Positions 33,674-47,800 of a stretch of 64,000 bases of DNA are shown here, piece after piece. The position numbers and the translations under genes were made by a program. The notes beneath the pieces were generated by a model, which was given only the letters and a program-made list of their open reading frames with translations, did not search any database and was not told where the DNA came from. Source of the DNA: Morchella semilibera (lineage: Eukaryota; Ascomycota; Pezizomycetes; Pezizales; Morchellaceae); assembly GCA_009192285.1 (NCBI GenBank), contig CM018608.1, positions 62,001-126,000 of the forward strand. The letters are read 5' to 3'. Positions within the stretch are counted from its first letter, which is position 1, and each line of letters starts with the position of its first letter.

Positions 33674-35391
33674 TCAATACCATTGCTGGCCACCAGAGCC
33701 GCTGGGCTGATCGTCTCGCTTGTTGACACGATAGCCTGCAGGAGCGGCAAAGGCTCCGCTGTTGGCAGTTCCCTGGGCGCCCTTGGACGCAGAACGAAGC
33801 CTTCGAGCCTGTCAGAAAATGTTCATAAAATGGAAGGGAGAAAAGGGAAAATCCCGCCGCACTCACATCCTATCAGATCCGCTCAATCCACGGGTGGTAT
33901 CCATTGTACCAGGTGTATCAACACCCATGGCACCAGTTCTATCAACAACCTTTCTCCTAGTGCCACTAACAACGCCGGCAGGCTTGGCAGAGACTTGAGC
34001 AGGTTGATGGCCAGCGGGAGCAGCGTTGGTGCGTGTGGCGCGCTGCTTAGTCAAGTCCTTTTCGTCCATCTCTTCCTGTTGAGTGGCTTGCTGCCCGCTG
34101 GCGGCCTGAGCAATAGCCTGGGCATTCTTTTGCTGCTGGAACCCACACACGACGTTAACACCCGTCATAATGATACACATTAATGAGGTATCAGATTATT
34201 ATGCTTACGTATTTGTAGACAGTCCAGTCAAAAACATAGTCATACTGGAAACCCTCCCTTACGAACAAATCCCTGAAGATCTTGCGGAGATAAGAGTAAT
34301 CAGGCTTGTCATCGAACCTGAGTGATCTTGTGTAGTTGAGGTAGATAGCAAACTCATTAGGGAATCCACGGCACAGAACTTCAGTGGGAGTGGTCATCTT
34401 CTTCTCCATGATGCGATCATACTTCTGCTTTTTGTAGCAGCCTTCAATCCCTGCCAAGGGAGGGATCCACGGCAGAAGTAGAGCATAACATATCCAAGGG
34501 ATTCCATGTCATCACGGCGAGATTGTTCTAGGATATGTTAATTTTCAAGTTTTATAACATATAGATAAAGGGTTATACATACCGACTCCTAAATGTGTGT
34601 TGATGGAGGCATATCTTGCAGTCCCGGTCAAGTTCTTGTTTTCTCTGTAAGGGATGTGGAAGTGGGTTTTGGGGTCACGATATTTCTTCGCAAGACCAAA
34701 ATCAATAACATTGACCTGATTACCACGCTTCCCAATCCCCATGAGAAAGTTGTCGGGCTTGATATCACGGTGAATGAATGACTTGGCATGGATGTACTCG
34801 ATTCGTGAAATCTAACCCTAAATGTGAGCAAATTTTTCACCAGACATGAAGATATCATTATACATACCAGCTGATCAGCAAGGAGCAAGACAGTTTTAAG
34901 AGAGAACTTTCGGTTGCAAAAGTTGAACAAGTCCTCCAAACTAGGGCCAAGAAGATCCAGGACCATGGCGTTGTAGTCACACTCTGTTCCAAACCAGCGC
35001 ACGAAGGGAATTCCAACACCACCAGCAAGGGACTTGTATACCCTAGCCTCATATTCGAGCTGTGGGTGTTTGGCCTTGACTGATTCGAGCTTGATGGCGA
35101 TCTCCTCGCCAGAAATGATGTTTGTTCCTAACACACACAGGTTAGCTTAGGCACCTTAGGGTCCGTCCACAGGCATCTACTAACCAAGGTAAATATCACC
35201 GAAACTTCCACTACCAATCTTCCTTCCGATGCGGTACTTGTTTCCGACCCGTAAATCCTATGAAAGTTTAAAATGTCAGCCTTACGGGGGGTTCTGAGGC
35301 TGAAGAAATGTGAAGAAAGCTAGTGCAAATTTTCATCTAGGAATCAAAAGAGAGAAGCTTAAGCAACAGTAAAACATACCATGGTCGTCAT
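33674..35391 (-). CDS. HRR25: Casein kinase I (HRR25/CK1-delta type)
   Basis: A Ser/Thr protein kinase of the CK1 delta/epsilon type with roles in vesicle traffic, DNA repair, autophagy and the circadian clock. Seven exons: 35391-35380, 35257-35185, 35127-34868, 34811-34583, 34527-34209, 34135-33867 and 33808-33674, about 432 aa. Exon 1 encodes only [24 protein letters not shown] follows. Seen: the Gly-loop ([11 protein letters not shown]), AIKLE lysine, HRDIKPDN catalytic loop, DFG, the CK1 [12 protein letters not shown] activation segment and [14 protein letters not shown]. Exon 5 is one A short in the run at 34429-34433: an added A turns KAATKS into [16 protein letters not shown]. The Gln/Ala-rich tail ends, in my preferred frame, [16 protein letters not shown]; this needs one more base at the last donor, and without it translation would end at 33670. 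These look like assembly errors in an essential gene. Confidence 0.92.
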
Positions 35392-38300
35392 CTTTGATTA
35401 TGCGGTTTTTTTTTTCCCTTTCTATGTGATTGTTTTGTAGCACTCAGGTTATCCTGAAGGTGGATGAATGTTAGAGTCGGTCGAGCAGTAATATGAGGAT
35501 GGAGTGAGAATGGCACGAGAAAAGGGGAGGAAGGAAGAGGAAGGATAGGAGGAGGAGGGGGGGGGGTGCGCACTGAGTTGTTTCTATGAAGGGCTGATGT
35601 TGGACAGCCTTGTTGCAGTTGATGAAGTCTGATGGACGGGGGGGGGGGTGTTAGTCAGTAAATGGAACCTCTCCTCAGCCTTCGGTGCACACTTCGGTAC
35701 ACTAGTCACCTCCTTTCTCCGCAGCCTAGCCAAGACAAGGGTACTCTAGAGACACCAGAATAACTGCGAGACAACCACCGAAAAGGGACAACAACGGAAA
35801 GTACTGGGGTTTTTTGGGTTGGTAGAAGAGGGTCGAACATACCAGTTGCTGATTGATTTCTGGTGGCAAGTTTCTAGAGAAAACTCCGATATAAGCAATA
35901 AAACTGTCGGCTCGATGACGCAGCTATGAGACGCGGATGAAGTTGAGAGGAAGTGGGTTTTTTTTTTTAAAAGGGTTTCTCTGAAGTGGGGAGAGAAGGT
36001 AAGATGTTGAAGGGATGTAGAGAAGAGGGGGGGGGGGTAGGTGATGGAGGGACAGAGAGAAGAGAAAGCAAGTAACTTGCAGTATAGGGTAGGCGGGGTT
36101 CTCTTGAAGTCAGGTGGTGAGAGAGAAAGGAGAGGAGCAGACGCTTAGCTTCTTAGTGCCTGATGAAAGGGCTGGGACGAAGAAGGGAGAGTGGGCACTG
36201 TGTTTGACCTTTCACGGATATTTTTGGTGTTCGAATTGGATCGATCCGGACTAGCTTAGGCGCTTTCGGACTGGGCCAGGCTGGCGGAATGGTGGACTCA
36301 ATGCCAACGACCCAGAGACAGCTGCAGAAGAAAAATTGAAGTGGTTTCAAAATTCGAATTTTGGAAAAAAATAATAATTATCTATCAAGAAATTCTGTTT
36401 CCGTATCCTATGTACAACAAATACCTTGTTACTAACTACTAAATTAACTAATCAATGTCCTCTTTGTTTCTGACATCTTGAATCTCATTGAATTCAACTC
36501 TATCAACGAAAAAAAAAAAAAAAAAAAAAACTAAAGTGTGTGCATTCATAGCCCATCTTCGGTTATCCTCAGTTCCTCTCTCCTACAGAACAGCTCACCT
36601 CGCATCCAACCAACCGCTACGTATCCACGCCCCTCCATCCAGCGAAAGCGAAACCCATGAAACCGCATAAAACCCGAACAGCGAAACGGAGAACTGGGGT
36701 TGGATGATATGAGAATCCTCCCCTGCGTACGTTATCGGCCTCTTCCTTCGGGGGAGCGAGTGCTTGGATGCAAAACAAATAGTGCCTGGAGCACCTTTTT
36801 TCCCTTCGATACCGACCCGGTGATCCGAATTCTGGAAACATATGCTACATTTACCGTACGTTACCTGGTATTGAGTCTTCCGACTCTCACCCAGATTGTG
36901 GAAGGTCGGTAAAGCTACTTGTATAATATAGCGCTTCTACACCTTGCTCATCACGAGACGCGCGCTTTTACGGGCACGGGCTATCCATTAATACTCGTAT
37001 TTACAAGTTGTCACTGCAATCTTAGCTACTAGGAAAAAATACCGGTGAGATTTTGATCACTTTAGGGGATATACTTGCTAGATCTGAGCTTCATCAAATA
37101 AACTCCTCGCCGCGGGCATCGCGAATACCATGTGTAACTACATGTACATGTACCATACACCCTGAATTATGTCCTGTTTTCCCCTAGCCCACAGGGTTCA
37201 AGGAGATCAAAATAACCTCTCCCACGCGGGATGACCCGTATCCCCAGTTTATTGTCCTAGCACTAGTTTTACACCATCGAGAATTTTCAGCCTCAATCAG
37301 ATCAAAAGAACTATCCCTCACTCCCCTACCCTGGACTCTGTTCAGCCCAATGATATACATAAGCTCGACATGACTCTTTGGCGTCTGCTTTACTCACAAT
37401 GCAATGGATTACCCTCATATCCGGGCAATGTTTTCACCTCAGCCGACCACTCACAGCTCGGTGAACGAGGCTGGAGGGGGAAAAGCAAATATAAAAAACA
37501 AGTCAAATTTATGTTGGTCTTTCTTGTCGCACGCCTTCCGCATGATTCGGGGACGCCTCTCCCTCTCGGTCTCCGGCTTCTGCGGGTGTATGTACCTACT
37601 ACAGTGCATGTACCTACAACCATGGATTAACTTGTTGCGTGACTTGCCGCCATCAGTTGAGTCTCTTGTCACTTTTTTTCACGTCCAAAAGAAAAAAAAC
37701 CTACCCGTCTGCCAATACTTAGCCGCCGCGTGCGTGACAGCAAATTATCAACCAACGTTGTTATCCTCTAGGACCCTCCAGGACCTTCTTTTAATATTTT
37801 TCGAGTGTAAGCACTGCTGGGTAAGCTAAACCAGCGAATGTTGCATAAGTCTATTTCAACACTTTGATATTAGATTTGTCGGTGTATCCCTGAACATGAG
37901 CATAAGCCACACTTAGGTGCTGATTTCAAGAAAGGGGGTGATTCTTGCTCAGCCTCGGTTGACCTATTTGAGCCATGTCCCACGACGTGGACTACGTAGC
38001 TAGAATAGAGTAGGAAACTGAAATTCAGGGCTAATGACGTCAGGATAGCGGTTTAATCGGAGAATTTCATGGCGTAGAATAGCTTTTTCTTTCCTTCTTT
38101 GGGGTACTAATTTTTCAGGGCAAGCCATTCCTTTCTTGTATGTGTTCTAGTCACGAGTAGATTAGTGAGGTTCTTTCCGGATTATCATTCTTCCAGTTCC
38201 TTGTTTTTTTTTCTTCTTTTCTTTTGACAAACCAGGCAGCAGATTGATTAAGAACATAAATTCCAAGAGCCTCAGGATATTAGCTAAAGTGACGGGAAAT

Positions 38301-39748
38301 CAAATACACACGTGGAGCCAGAAATAGGTACATAAGCAGTATGTACGTACTGTCGAGGAGTTCGGGCATTCATTTCCGGCTGAATCAAGCAACTCTAACT
38401 CTAACTCTGAAGTGCGATGAAGGAATGTGGCCCTTTGCTTAAGGAAAAAGAAAAAAAAAAGAAAAAAACCCTTTACAGGGTACATGTACTTACTTTACCA
38501 GGAAACCCCTTACATGTCATGGATGTCTACCAAGTACTACAATTCCAGTCTGAGTACGATCTGGCCGGTCAAAGTATCATGACCCTTGGGGGAAATAATG
38601 AAAGTACCTGTGCGACAAGTAAAGTATTCTCCATGCTCCCACACTGTTGTTTTGTTCCTTGGTTCTTGTGCAGTTTTTTCTGCCCTGTCTTACTTGGCTG
38701 CAAGGTTCGTTCGATCTGCGACGAGACGATCTCGATGCCACGATGTTTCGTCTGGACCGGACGGGATCAACGACAGGACGCATATCATGTGTTATTTTTA
38801 TTATAAATTTTTGACAGCACCCCGGCAAATCCCTGAAGTTTGTGAAGCGGTGGTACTTAATTAGTACATGCTCCTCTACCGATATCTGACTTTGAGGGAT
38901 GTCTCAAGAGAAGGCCGCGGACACTGCTAATGCTGTATTCTAGAAAATGCGGGGTTAAGCCCAGCATTAATGTGAGGGGTTTGATTCTCTGCATTCAACG
39001 CAGCGCAGCTGCAGTGATTCTAAATTAACTCTGTGTATTAACTGTGGCTGCAGAACGTACTCAGGACGACGGATATAAACAGCCGTGTATGATCCGGTGT
39101 TCGATAAGATAACAACACTATTACCAAAAAACCCTACATCATGTCGTGGTTGTGAATTATCAGGCAGTGCCCAAGTACCCAATATGATCATCAAAGATGA
39201 TAAGCCTCGACACCTACCGAGAGCCACAGCAGGTACGTACACCCGGGTAAAATCGTTCTGCAGTTCGAGTGATAATACATGAAGCACTGTTGTCATTGAC
39301 AAGGAGCAGTTTTGAATACCTATTCTTTATTCTGGCTTGGAAATAACTGAACTGATAAGGAGGATCCGAGCGAATTCAGTACCAGAAATTATCCCTCTCT
39401 TCTCAGTCCGGTTATCAATGCAGATAACTCACCCGGGACAACTGATGTTGCACCACCGCAGCCAGTCTTGGCGAACAGTCCAAACTTTCGGACTATTTGC
39501 ATCCCGGTACCTACGTACGTCCTTTCGGATTCCCTGGAGCAGATCCTAAATCCTCTCTCCCCACTCTAGAACGCGCAATGAGTCTCATAGGGACATGGAT
39601 GTCGATCGATGAGCCTGTGTCAGTCTGAAGATTCTCGGCCGGTCCTTGCTCTCGCCCCTCGCTCTCGCCCCTCTCTACTATACATATAACTCGTGATACT
39701 TACAATACTTGTAAACTTACCTGAGGGTACCAGATTGTCAAGTGTTAC

Positions 39749-39785
39749 CGGTGGTGGTGGTGGTGGTGATGGTGATGGTGGGGGG
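39749..39785. repeat. (GGT)n / (GGTGAT)n microsatellite
   Basis: About six GGT units followed by GATGGT units are read directly from the sequence. Confidence 0.85.
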
Positions 39786-40957
39786 CACTTACTTTACCTA
39801 TATACCATGCTCCGCCACCGTCAAACAACAAGATCTGTGAAAATACGGGTCCCCCTCGATTGAGTTGACTGCACATAACCGCGGAGAGCGTGTTGCTGTA
39901 CCCAAGGTTTTCAACCCCACTTAGGTGCATTCAAAACATCCCGCGAACCCCGCCCTCTCCTCCCAAGGCCGCCTCATCTGGATGAACCGACTAGCCCCGG
40001 AACATATGATTGATCTGTCATACCATCCATCTTTTTATAATACTCTCAACAGCACGCCGGTGCACCGCGTAAGTAAGTATCTCCTCATTTTAATGCTGAC
40101 CTGTCATCATCAGCCAGGCAGTTGGTATGCAAGTATGTGGTTGTTCCTCTCTCTCCCCCGGCCCGAATCGTATCCAACAGGAGGTGAGAGGGCGCCGAGG
40201 TTGATCAGCGGGAATCCATACTATCTGCCTGCATAAACATGCCTGCAGGGGTGTTTAAAAAATCTCCATCCACCCACCACCGGCCGGAATCACATCCAAT
40301 AAGCCATTCATTTATCGCTGGAGGTGAAATCTCAATGCGTTTTTTTTTCTTTTTTTTCGGACGAGTGACCATTTATGATGGCGATAAGACTTGTTCTCTC
40401 ACACCTATTGGGTTTGTGTGTGGGGGATTGGCTGATGTTTGGTATCTATCTATTGAGACAGTAAATACGTACTGGAAGCACAGTTTTTCAGGTGATGTCT
40501 GAAAATAAACCGGGTGAACGCAAATGCTGCTGACAAGTGCGCGTACATAGGCAGTGATACTTGTGCTGACAAACGGCGTGCATGTGTGTGTGTGTGTGCG
40601 TCGTTCAATGACAGACAGCAACGGTTGGCCGCTTTCAATTGCCGGACTTGCGAGTGATGGAATATGATGTGTTGCTTAATCCAGTCCTTCATACTTGCTT
40701 ACATGTATTAATCTAAGTCAACCAACAATGATTTCCCGTAATCCCGCGGATTAAATAGAATGTTGTAATGATTCTATGGATCTAGCGACGCAGAATTTTC
40801 CGGTCCAGGGATGGACATTATACATCTATATATCTAAATTATATATAGCACACGCACGAGGATAAATATGTATGCACGTACTCAAGAAATCAGAACAAAC
40901 CCATTGTGGGTATTAACATAATCTCCCGAATTCGAAGCACCGTCGTATGACGTTTAG

Positions 40958-41347
40958 TACATGTAGCTAAGTACATATTAGTATTTAGGTGAACAAAGGA
41001 TGTAGGTACATGTAGAGAGACAAACAACGCCGTGATCAGCCAGGTATTTGAAACATTGAAGTGACACAAACTTCATGCTCGCCTGGGCCATCGAACATTG
41101 CATTCTTTACACCAAATAAATAAGGTTTGCTGTAACTACATGTAAGTAGGTACATACATGTAACGGTTACGGGTGCATGATGTCGCTACATGTAGGTACA
41201 TGTACTCTTATTTATGTACTTCTTGGTCGCAGATCTGGAATCTTTGTATCACTACACTGCATAGGGCAACATTCCAGGAACCATGGCCTAACCTGCATCT
41301 TCAGGGGGTTATGTACTCTACATAACATATGTATGTAAGTACATGTA
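40958..41347. repeat. Cluster of TACATGTA palindromes
   Basis: Seven exact TACATGTA octamers lie within 390 bases (40958, 41007, 41137, 41155, 41187, 41197, 41340), with tacatacatg and gtaggtac variants between them. No gene lies nearby. Confidence 0.9.
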
Positions 41348-42593
41348 TGTATGTACTTATGTAGAAGGACTGTCGTGCATTTTTCTCTGTTTTTGTAGCG
41401 GCATCTGCCGGTTACAACGAACTGTATGTGATCAATGTACCTCCTCACTAAAGCAATGTTTTAATCAATTAGTCAGTGTATAATACTTCAGTTGATTGGG
41501 TCTTGAGTTAACACTGGAAGGGTGAGTATGTAATAAAACCAAGGGGCGCCCAGATTCGACTTTGTGCTTGGGTTCTTACCTGGTTCATATTAGGCAGCAC
41601 ATAATATAATGCATATATGTGTCGAATAGTGTTTCGGGATGACCCAGATCCATGGTTATGGTTCAGCTGGGTCTATGGTGCCACAGTGTTTCGTTATTTG
41701 TACCTGACTTATCGGGGGACGTGGAAACACACAAGTCACCTCATACAGGATCATGATTAGTTGGAGGGGTGTCTGTGCGTGGAGTGGTTTAGCTTATTCA
41801 CCCATGGCCAATACAACCCCACTTACCATAAACTAAAAACGGGGACTAAATATTCCAAGATTAGAGGGGGAACCATGACCACGGAAGATTAAGGTTATGT
41901 AACGAGAGTAGAGGCACCACTGGAAATTATAAAGTTGTTGAGATTAGCAGTGTTGACTTCTCGATCGATAGATTTCAGAGACCCCTGGGGGTCCATCAAA
42001 CCAGCCAGCTTGTATGAGGATGTGGAGCAGTACTTGGTCTGTAAGCGGTAGAAACGAGCCGGAGGTGGTACACCTGCCCACGGCGCTACGGTACATGTAT
42101 ATACATACATGTAGTTGTACCTGCGACTTCTTGGGCTGTAAATTGAACTTCAACTGCACCATTTTGCGCTAGTAAATGCTCAATAATATGTCTCCTAGCC
42201 AGCCTCAGCTCTCGCTTTAGATGGGATTTCCGTGGTTGGCATATGTGGTACTAGCTACAGCCACGGAAAGTTAGAGGGGGGGTGCTCGAGGGTGCTAGTC
42301 TGGTGTGTGCTCTGCATAAGGTGAACTTAATTACATGTAGTCTCGATGAACGGTTAATTTGAGTTAACTTACTTGAATACATGTAGATTAGATATCAGAA
42401 AGCTCAAACGACTTTATGTATATACACATAATCGTACTCTGAGAAATCTGCCCCGCGCACGAACAGCGCCCTCCATCAGTGAGTTCATTAAGCAACTCCT
42501 CTTATGTGAAATTAGCAAAACGTGGAATAGAACCTAGTTCAACCAACTAAACTGGCTATATATATATCGAGCGGTAAATGCGTCAAAAGTAAT

Positions 42594-42810
42594 TTTACCA
42601 ACGGTGGTATAAGTACTGAATTTCAGTCCTTGTTCCAGTATAAATACTAACTTTCTGTCCCTATTCTGCATTATCATTGGTACCAACAGTTTCACACCAG
42701 TGGTAAAATGACCTACCACTGGTGGTAAAGTTCCCCACCGGACCAAAAGGTCTGTGCTTTTATCCATTTTAAGGTAATTCTGGTATTATTTTCACCGCCG
42801 TTGGTAAAAT
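42594..42810. mobile_element. Possible non-autonomous element with inverted ends
   Basis: The ends ttttaccaacggtgg and ccgccgttggtaaaa are inverted repeats with one mismatch. The interior holds further accagtggtaaaa / accactggtggtaaa inverted words and an imperfect 30-base tandem pair (about 42611-42672). No open frame. It could be a MITE or chance folding; only one copy is seen. Confidence 0.35.
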
Positions 42811-45800
42811 CACTTTTAACACGTTTACCGCACCATACTATATACATATACATATATATATATATATATTTATTTTTGTATCTACATGTAACATGTAGTG
42901 AAAACATCTGTCTACCGAAATTTCTAGTAAAAATACATTGTAAGTTGTCCAATATGGGCCCGGACTTTAAAGTACATGTATAAAAAAGCAGGTAGATGTT
43001 GGTTTTTAGTTGGCCCAAGCCACATAGAGGCGCACCTATATGTCTCCAGCTTTACCTTTTTGATATTCCTCCCTTTGCTATAGACGCTTTAAGGTTTTGA
43101 GCTTAACTGCTAGAAACGGTGGCACGTGTAATTCAAATCATAGAATATCACTCTGTCAACCGCCTGGGTACGTACCTGTCGCTTTTGAGATTCCGAGGCT
43201 GGGGGTAATGCGGTAGCTATCCTAATGTTACCCCAATACATACGACACAGTACGCCAGAGATGCGAAGGACACATACCTATTTTTTTTATATTAGGGTTC
43301 AAGACTGGACCCGACCAACCCCTCCTGGGCATTTTGCCTTCGACAGCTTAGATCCAATCTTCGAAGGTTAGGAATGAGTTGCAAATCTTCCTGCGCAAGT
43401 GTTAATCAGTGAATGGGAGCTCCGAATTCTACATTACCCTCTAGATCGTAACTATATAAGTGTACGAATGTGCTTGAGCTTGGTAGAAAAGGTCTCTTGA
43501 GAGGGAATTAAATCTTGGGATATACCCCTACCAGTCGGTCGGTCACTCTGCTAATGGTTCGGCAGGCCCTGGGCCGGTATAGGGCGAATCCCAATGGTAC
43601 ATGTATTTATAGAAGCGCGCGAGAGGTATGCCTGGCCTCCGGGGTTGAGGTTATATAAGATTTCCCACGTCGATTTCTGGTGTTGGTATAGGTGGTTCGG
43701 CGAGAGAGGTAGAGTATCGTGCGTGAGGTTCGTTTTAAAGGCTTCGATGCTTTGGTAAGAACCGAATTTGATCCAGGGCCTAACTTTGCAATTTGCAGTT
43801 TGTTTAATTACATGTAGTATATCAAGGCGGGATGTGCCCAAGTGTTTCATTTCATCTTATCTCGCGCTCATCACTAGCTATCGGCAGATATATCAGATAT
43901 ATATTTATTGATAGATGTATATACATACTATGTGCTTTCGAAATACTGCCTGCGGTATGTGTTGCGGTCAAGTGTTGTATATGTATGAGGGTCAAGGTTC
44001 TAGAGTCACATAGCCCTTGGGGTGGGTAGCGGGACAACATGTTAACATTGGCATGGCTTCATGTGTTGATTGCCCCAGGTGCTCTACAATGGAGTGTTCT
44101 GAAATGTGTACGTACTTGGGTGTTCAGTAAGTAACGAATCCATCTGTTCCGGGCGATTGGTGAATACCTTGAATTCGCGAATGGACCACTAGTCTCATAA
44201 ATATGTGGCTGGACCGAAAATGTTGTCCTAGTAGAATTAATATTGACCACCAACAACTACTTAACTATAATAACCCCATTGTCTAATAACCTCCGCAGCC
44301 TTACGGAGTCTCAATATATAATCTCCAGCAATATTAAAGAAATTCAAAGACAAGGATAAGCTCCAATCAGAAATCGCTAGCAACGTCCTCAAAGACTGTT
44401 AGCATTAACCTTCGTATAATTAATCACCAGTAGGGCCCCGAAACCGCAATTAACAGCGCCCAAACCATTAGACGTAGATAGATTTGAAAACCACATCTTG
44501 GTATAATTTGATTAAAGAGTCCATTCGTCAACCGACCGGTCCTGTCACAGATTCATGCCGGACCAAGTAGTCCATTCATGAAGTCGAGGTGTTCGCCAAT
44601 CGCCCGAATCACATTAACGCAAAACGGGCCATCGCAATACGCACCTGATATTGACCCAAAGAAATAGCAAGCATAGCTAGCTGACAATGAACTATTCCTA
44701 AATTAGTGGTTATTGAGTTTGTGGTAAATACTATATTATATATCGTTAGCTATCACTGCAACTTCCCATTATATCGGATATGCCTATTCCTAGTGGTGAA
44801 TACACGTACCTACTGACCTCCCGTATAAAGCCATATTCTGGCCGTATCCGGGCTAGTTGGGATTATTCAGAGGATGGCTTGAGTGATAAACCAAATTTAT
44901 AGGGTTTAGAGAGGTATGAAATATAGGAAATCCTTTACCTAATGCTCCCGGCCAGAGGAGTCCGAGTCTCTCGTGCGTTGCCAGTTTCGCGCTGTATCAA
45001 TGTGGCCGGAGAATTGTCTTTGGCCCACAAATACATGTACTTTTCTATATTTTACTATGTGGGGTTTGAAACTGCGAGATGTACTTAGCTGAGCCTTTTT
45101 CCATTTCAACACCCATAGTTACTATGACTCGATATTCTACATCACATCGGATCTTAGCTTTCTTAGCTTTTTTTTTTTAAAAAAAAAAAATTACACCACG
45201 CGTGGTTTAGGATGTGAGGTAGCCGTAACGCCTTTAATTAGCTTTTAACCTTTTAGCAGTAAAAATTTCGTACAACATTTTATATATTATAAAATGTAAG
45301 TCTTACCCTCCAATTTAAACAAAATTAGGTCGTAGATTGTTTTTACCTAGATCAGCGTGTCAGGAGTCATTTTGCACCAGAATCACCCCCCTCCTCCCGC
45401 TGAGCTCGAAATAGATGAATCTACAAATTATTGTTTGCATAATACGAGCAATGGTCTCAATAATCCATATATCTCTCCTGCCAAGGATCTAAGGGGGTGC
45501 CAGCATACCAGAACCAGGTATGTAACCCCCTTGTGTGGGGGGCTAACGCGATCACGAAGTTCCGTGAAAGGTAGGTATATAGTCATCCCAGATCTGATCC
45601 AATTCAAGCCTTTTCCAAGGGTCTCGGCCCGGTGAGCAATCTAAACTCCAACTGTCGTACCCGTGGTACGAGACACGCTATGCGCGACATCTTTACCGTT
45701 TTTTGTGCGTATGAACCAAAGCTACCAGTTCCATGGCCCGTGCAATGCCGAGTCTATGTTCTTGGCTGTTTAACACAAGCTTTTAGGTCAGAAGAGTTAG

Positions 45801-47800
45801 GCTTGGTACGTATTTACTCTCGCAAGAAACAAAACAACACAACCACGGTCAAAGGGTCTTCGGACTGGTGGACTAAGATATGCTGAACAAGCATAGTCCT
45901 GTTAGATCACCCATTTTATAGTAACTAGGGCCCTTCTAGTAAAGTCTGCGATTTGGTATCCGTGAATTAGCATAGTAATTGACTTTATGACTAGTGAGGG
46001 GGGGGAAGGGATGGGGTTTTGCGTATGACCAAATATCAACATCATAAATATGTAAAGCTAGACGGGTCGGATGTTTCATAGGACGGCCGGACCTTTTAAT
46101 AATTGCTTTGATCGCGTCGGACCAGGTTGATATGCATGCCTCGGATTGATATACGTACCATGTATCAACTTTCAGGGAAGCTACTCGTAAAGTGAGTTTA
46201 GCCGATATCCGGAGAACCACTGAATTACTCACCATTTGAACCTTGGGTATCAATCAAAATAGATTCTCTGTACTGATTCACGCCATCTGATCGGAATTTA
46301 ACCCATTTTTTTCTTTCTCATTTTAGCATACAGGTTATTTAATTCCAGAGAATTGGATACCTACATGTTGCAAGCTGATTGAACCTGTCAGCCAATCAAG
46401 TTGGAGATAAAGAGGGAGCTGATGTGTTCTTGCTCGAGAGGATCACCTTCCGCGGTTAAAGTCAGCTTGGGAACCCTAGATTCTTGAGGCTGATTCAAAC
46501 AACTATTCTTATCAGTGATCCAAGCAGGGTCTATATGTTTGTATGGATCTATACATACATGTACTTCCTACGCCACCTTACCTTACTGGAAATGTAGAAG
46601 ACAGAATCTTTCAGCTTGGGGGCGTTGCTGTTTACTGCGGCAGAGGAATGTCTTTTGTGTGTTAAGAGGCACATGTACCTATGTATGTATGTAGGATATC
46701 ACTTTGAGCTTTCGATCCGACGCGCGCGATCAACTTTAAACGGGGTTCTCCGTTCGCTCAAAACCTTTCGGCTAGTGCAAGTAATTAGACTTAACTCTAG
46801 TCAGGGGTATATCCTGTCCTCAGTCCCGCCAAAACCTTCGCGGGACTTCAATCAACAGGGACGGAACAAACACCCGTCACGATTCGCTTTGTTTTTTTAG
46901 CGCGCCAATAAATGGGGTTTTCGTTTGGAGGTTTGGTATGCGCTGCTGAGTTGGAAAAGTCTTGGGGCCGCGAGTCAGTCTGCGGACGTCTGCCCAGTGA
47001 GCAGTGCTATTGATAGAAAATAGAAAAAGTAGGTACATGTATGTAGACGTCAGTGTCGAGCCGAGATAGCGGTGGCACACTAGCCGTCGAGGAAGGTGGT
47101 GGGCAGCCAGTTTCAGGTTGCAGAGTTCGTGGAACTGGGCCGTTCGGGTGAGTTTGAGGAAGTAATAGTCAGTAGCTGATCAAATAACAAACTTCAGACC
47201 TCTTAACCTTGAATGGTCTTTCTTGGAGAGTAAATTGAAGGTACATACTTGTTGATCAAGAGTCTCTACACGGTCACCCTGTTGACATGAAGAAGATTGA
47301 AGTACTGGAATTTATCTCTTAGAGAACAGAGCAAGGGGTTTGCTGATCTAGAAACATTTATTCGGGTTAAAAGTGCTGGTTACAGGCATCATCAGCCAAT
47401 AAGGGCAAGTTAAACGCCAAGCCACACACCCGCTGCCCCTGCTGCCCTGGACTGTAAAGGGGATGGTTTCCGTTTTTGGCTGTAACTTGCCCGGTTTTAT
47501 TTCCAGAACATCTCCATCCAGAAACTCTCATTTCCTGTGTCTTCTCTTCCCGCCTCTCCCACCTGTCCTACTTCATTCCCACCCTTCCCTCCTCCCCCTC
47601 CTCCTCCTCCTCTTCTCCTTCTCTTCTACCCTCGTTTCTCATCATCATCACCACCATCAGAGTCTGCCTTCGACTAACAGCTCTATCACTCTTTCAGAGC
47701 TCTTTAAAGGCCACTTTCGTTTACTCAACAATTAATAACCACTTTTCGCTTTTAAAACCAATAAAGACTGTTTAATTGACTGCATCATCGACTTTTAAAC

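Larger units (their letters stand above)
35392..47800. other. 12.4-kb gene desert
   Basis: No gene is supported. The first kilobase is CT/GA-rich with G-runs (35561, 35641, 36028) and probably forms the leader of the kinase gene, perhaps with a leader intron. Then come an A-run (36510-36530), a (GGT)n tract (39749-39785) and a dense TACATGTA cluster (40958-41347). After these come a candidate inverted-repeat element (42594-42810), a TA run (42857-42871), a T10A12 palindrome (45170-45190) and scattered TACATGTA copies to 47032. From about 47500 a CT-rich leader precedes the GH72 gene. Open frames are short and lack domains. Confidence 0.5.

Noticed and set aside
36153-36350. Small open frame upstream of the kinase gene
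   Set aside because: It lies in CT/GA-rich probable leader sequence with no conserved features.
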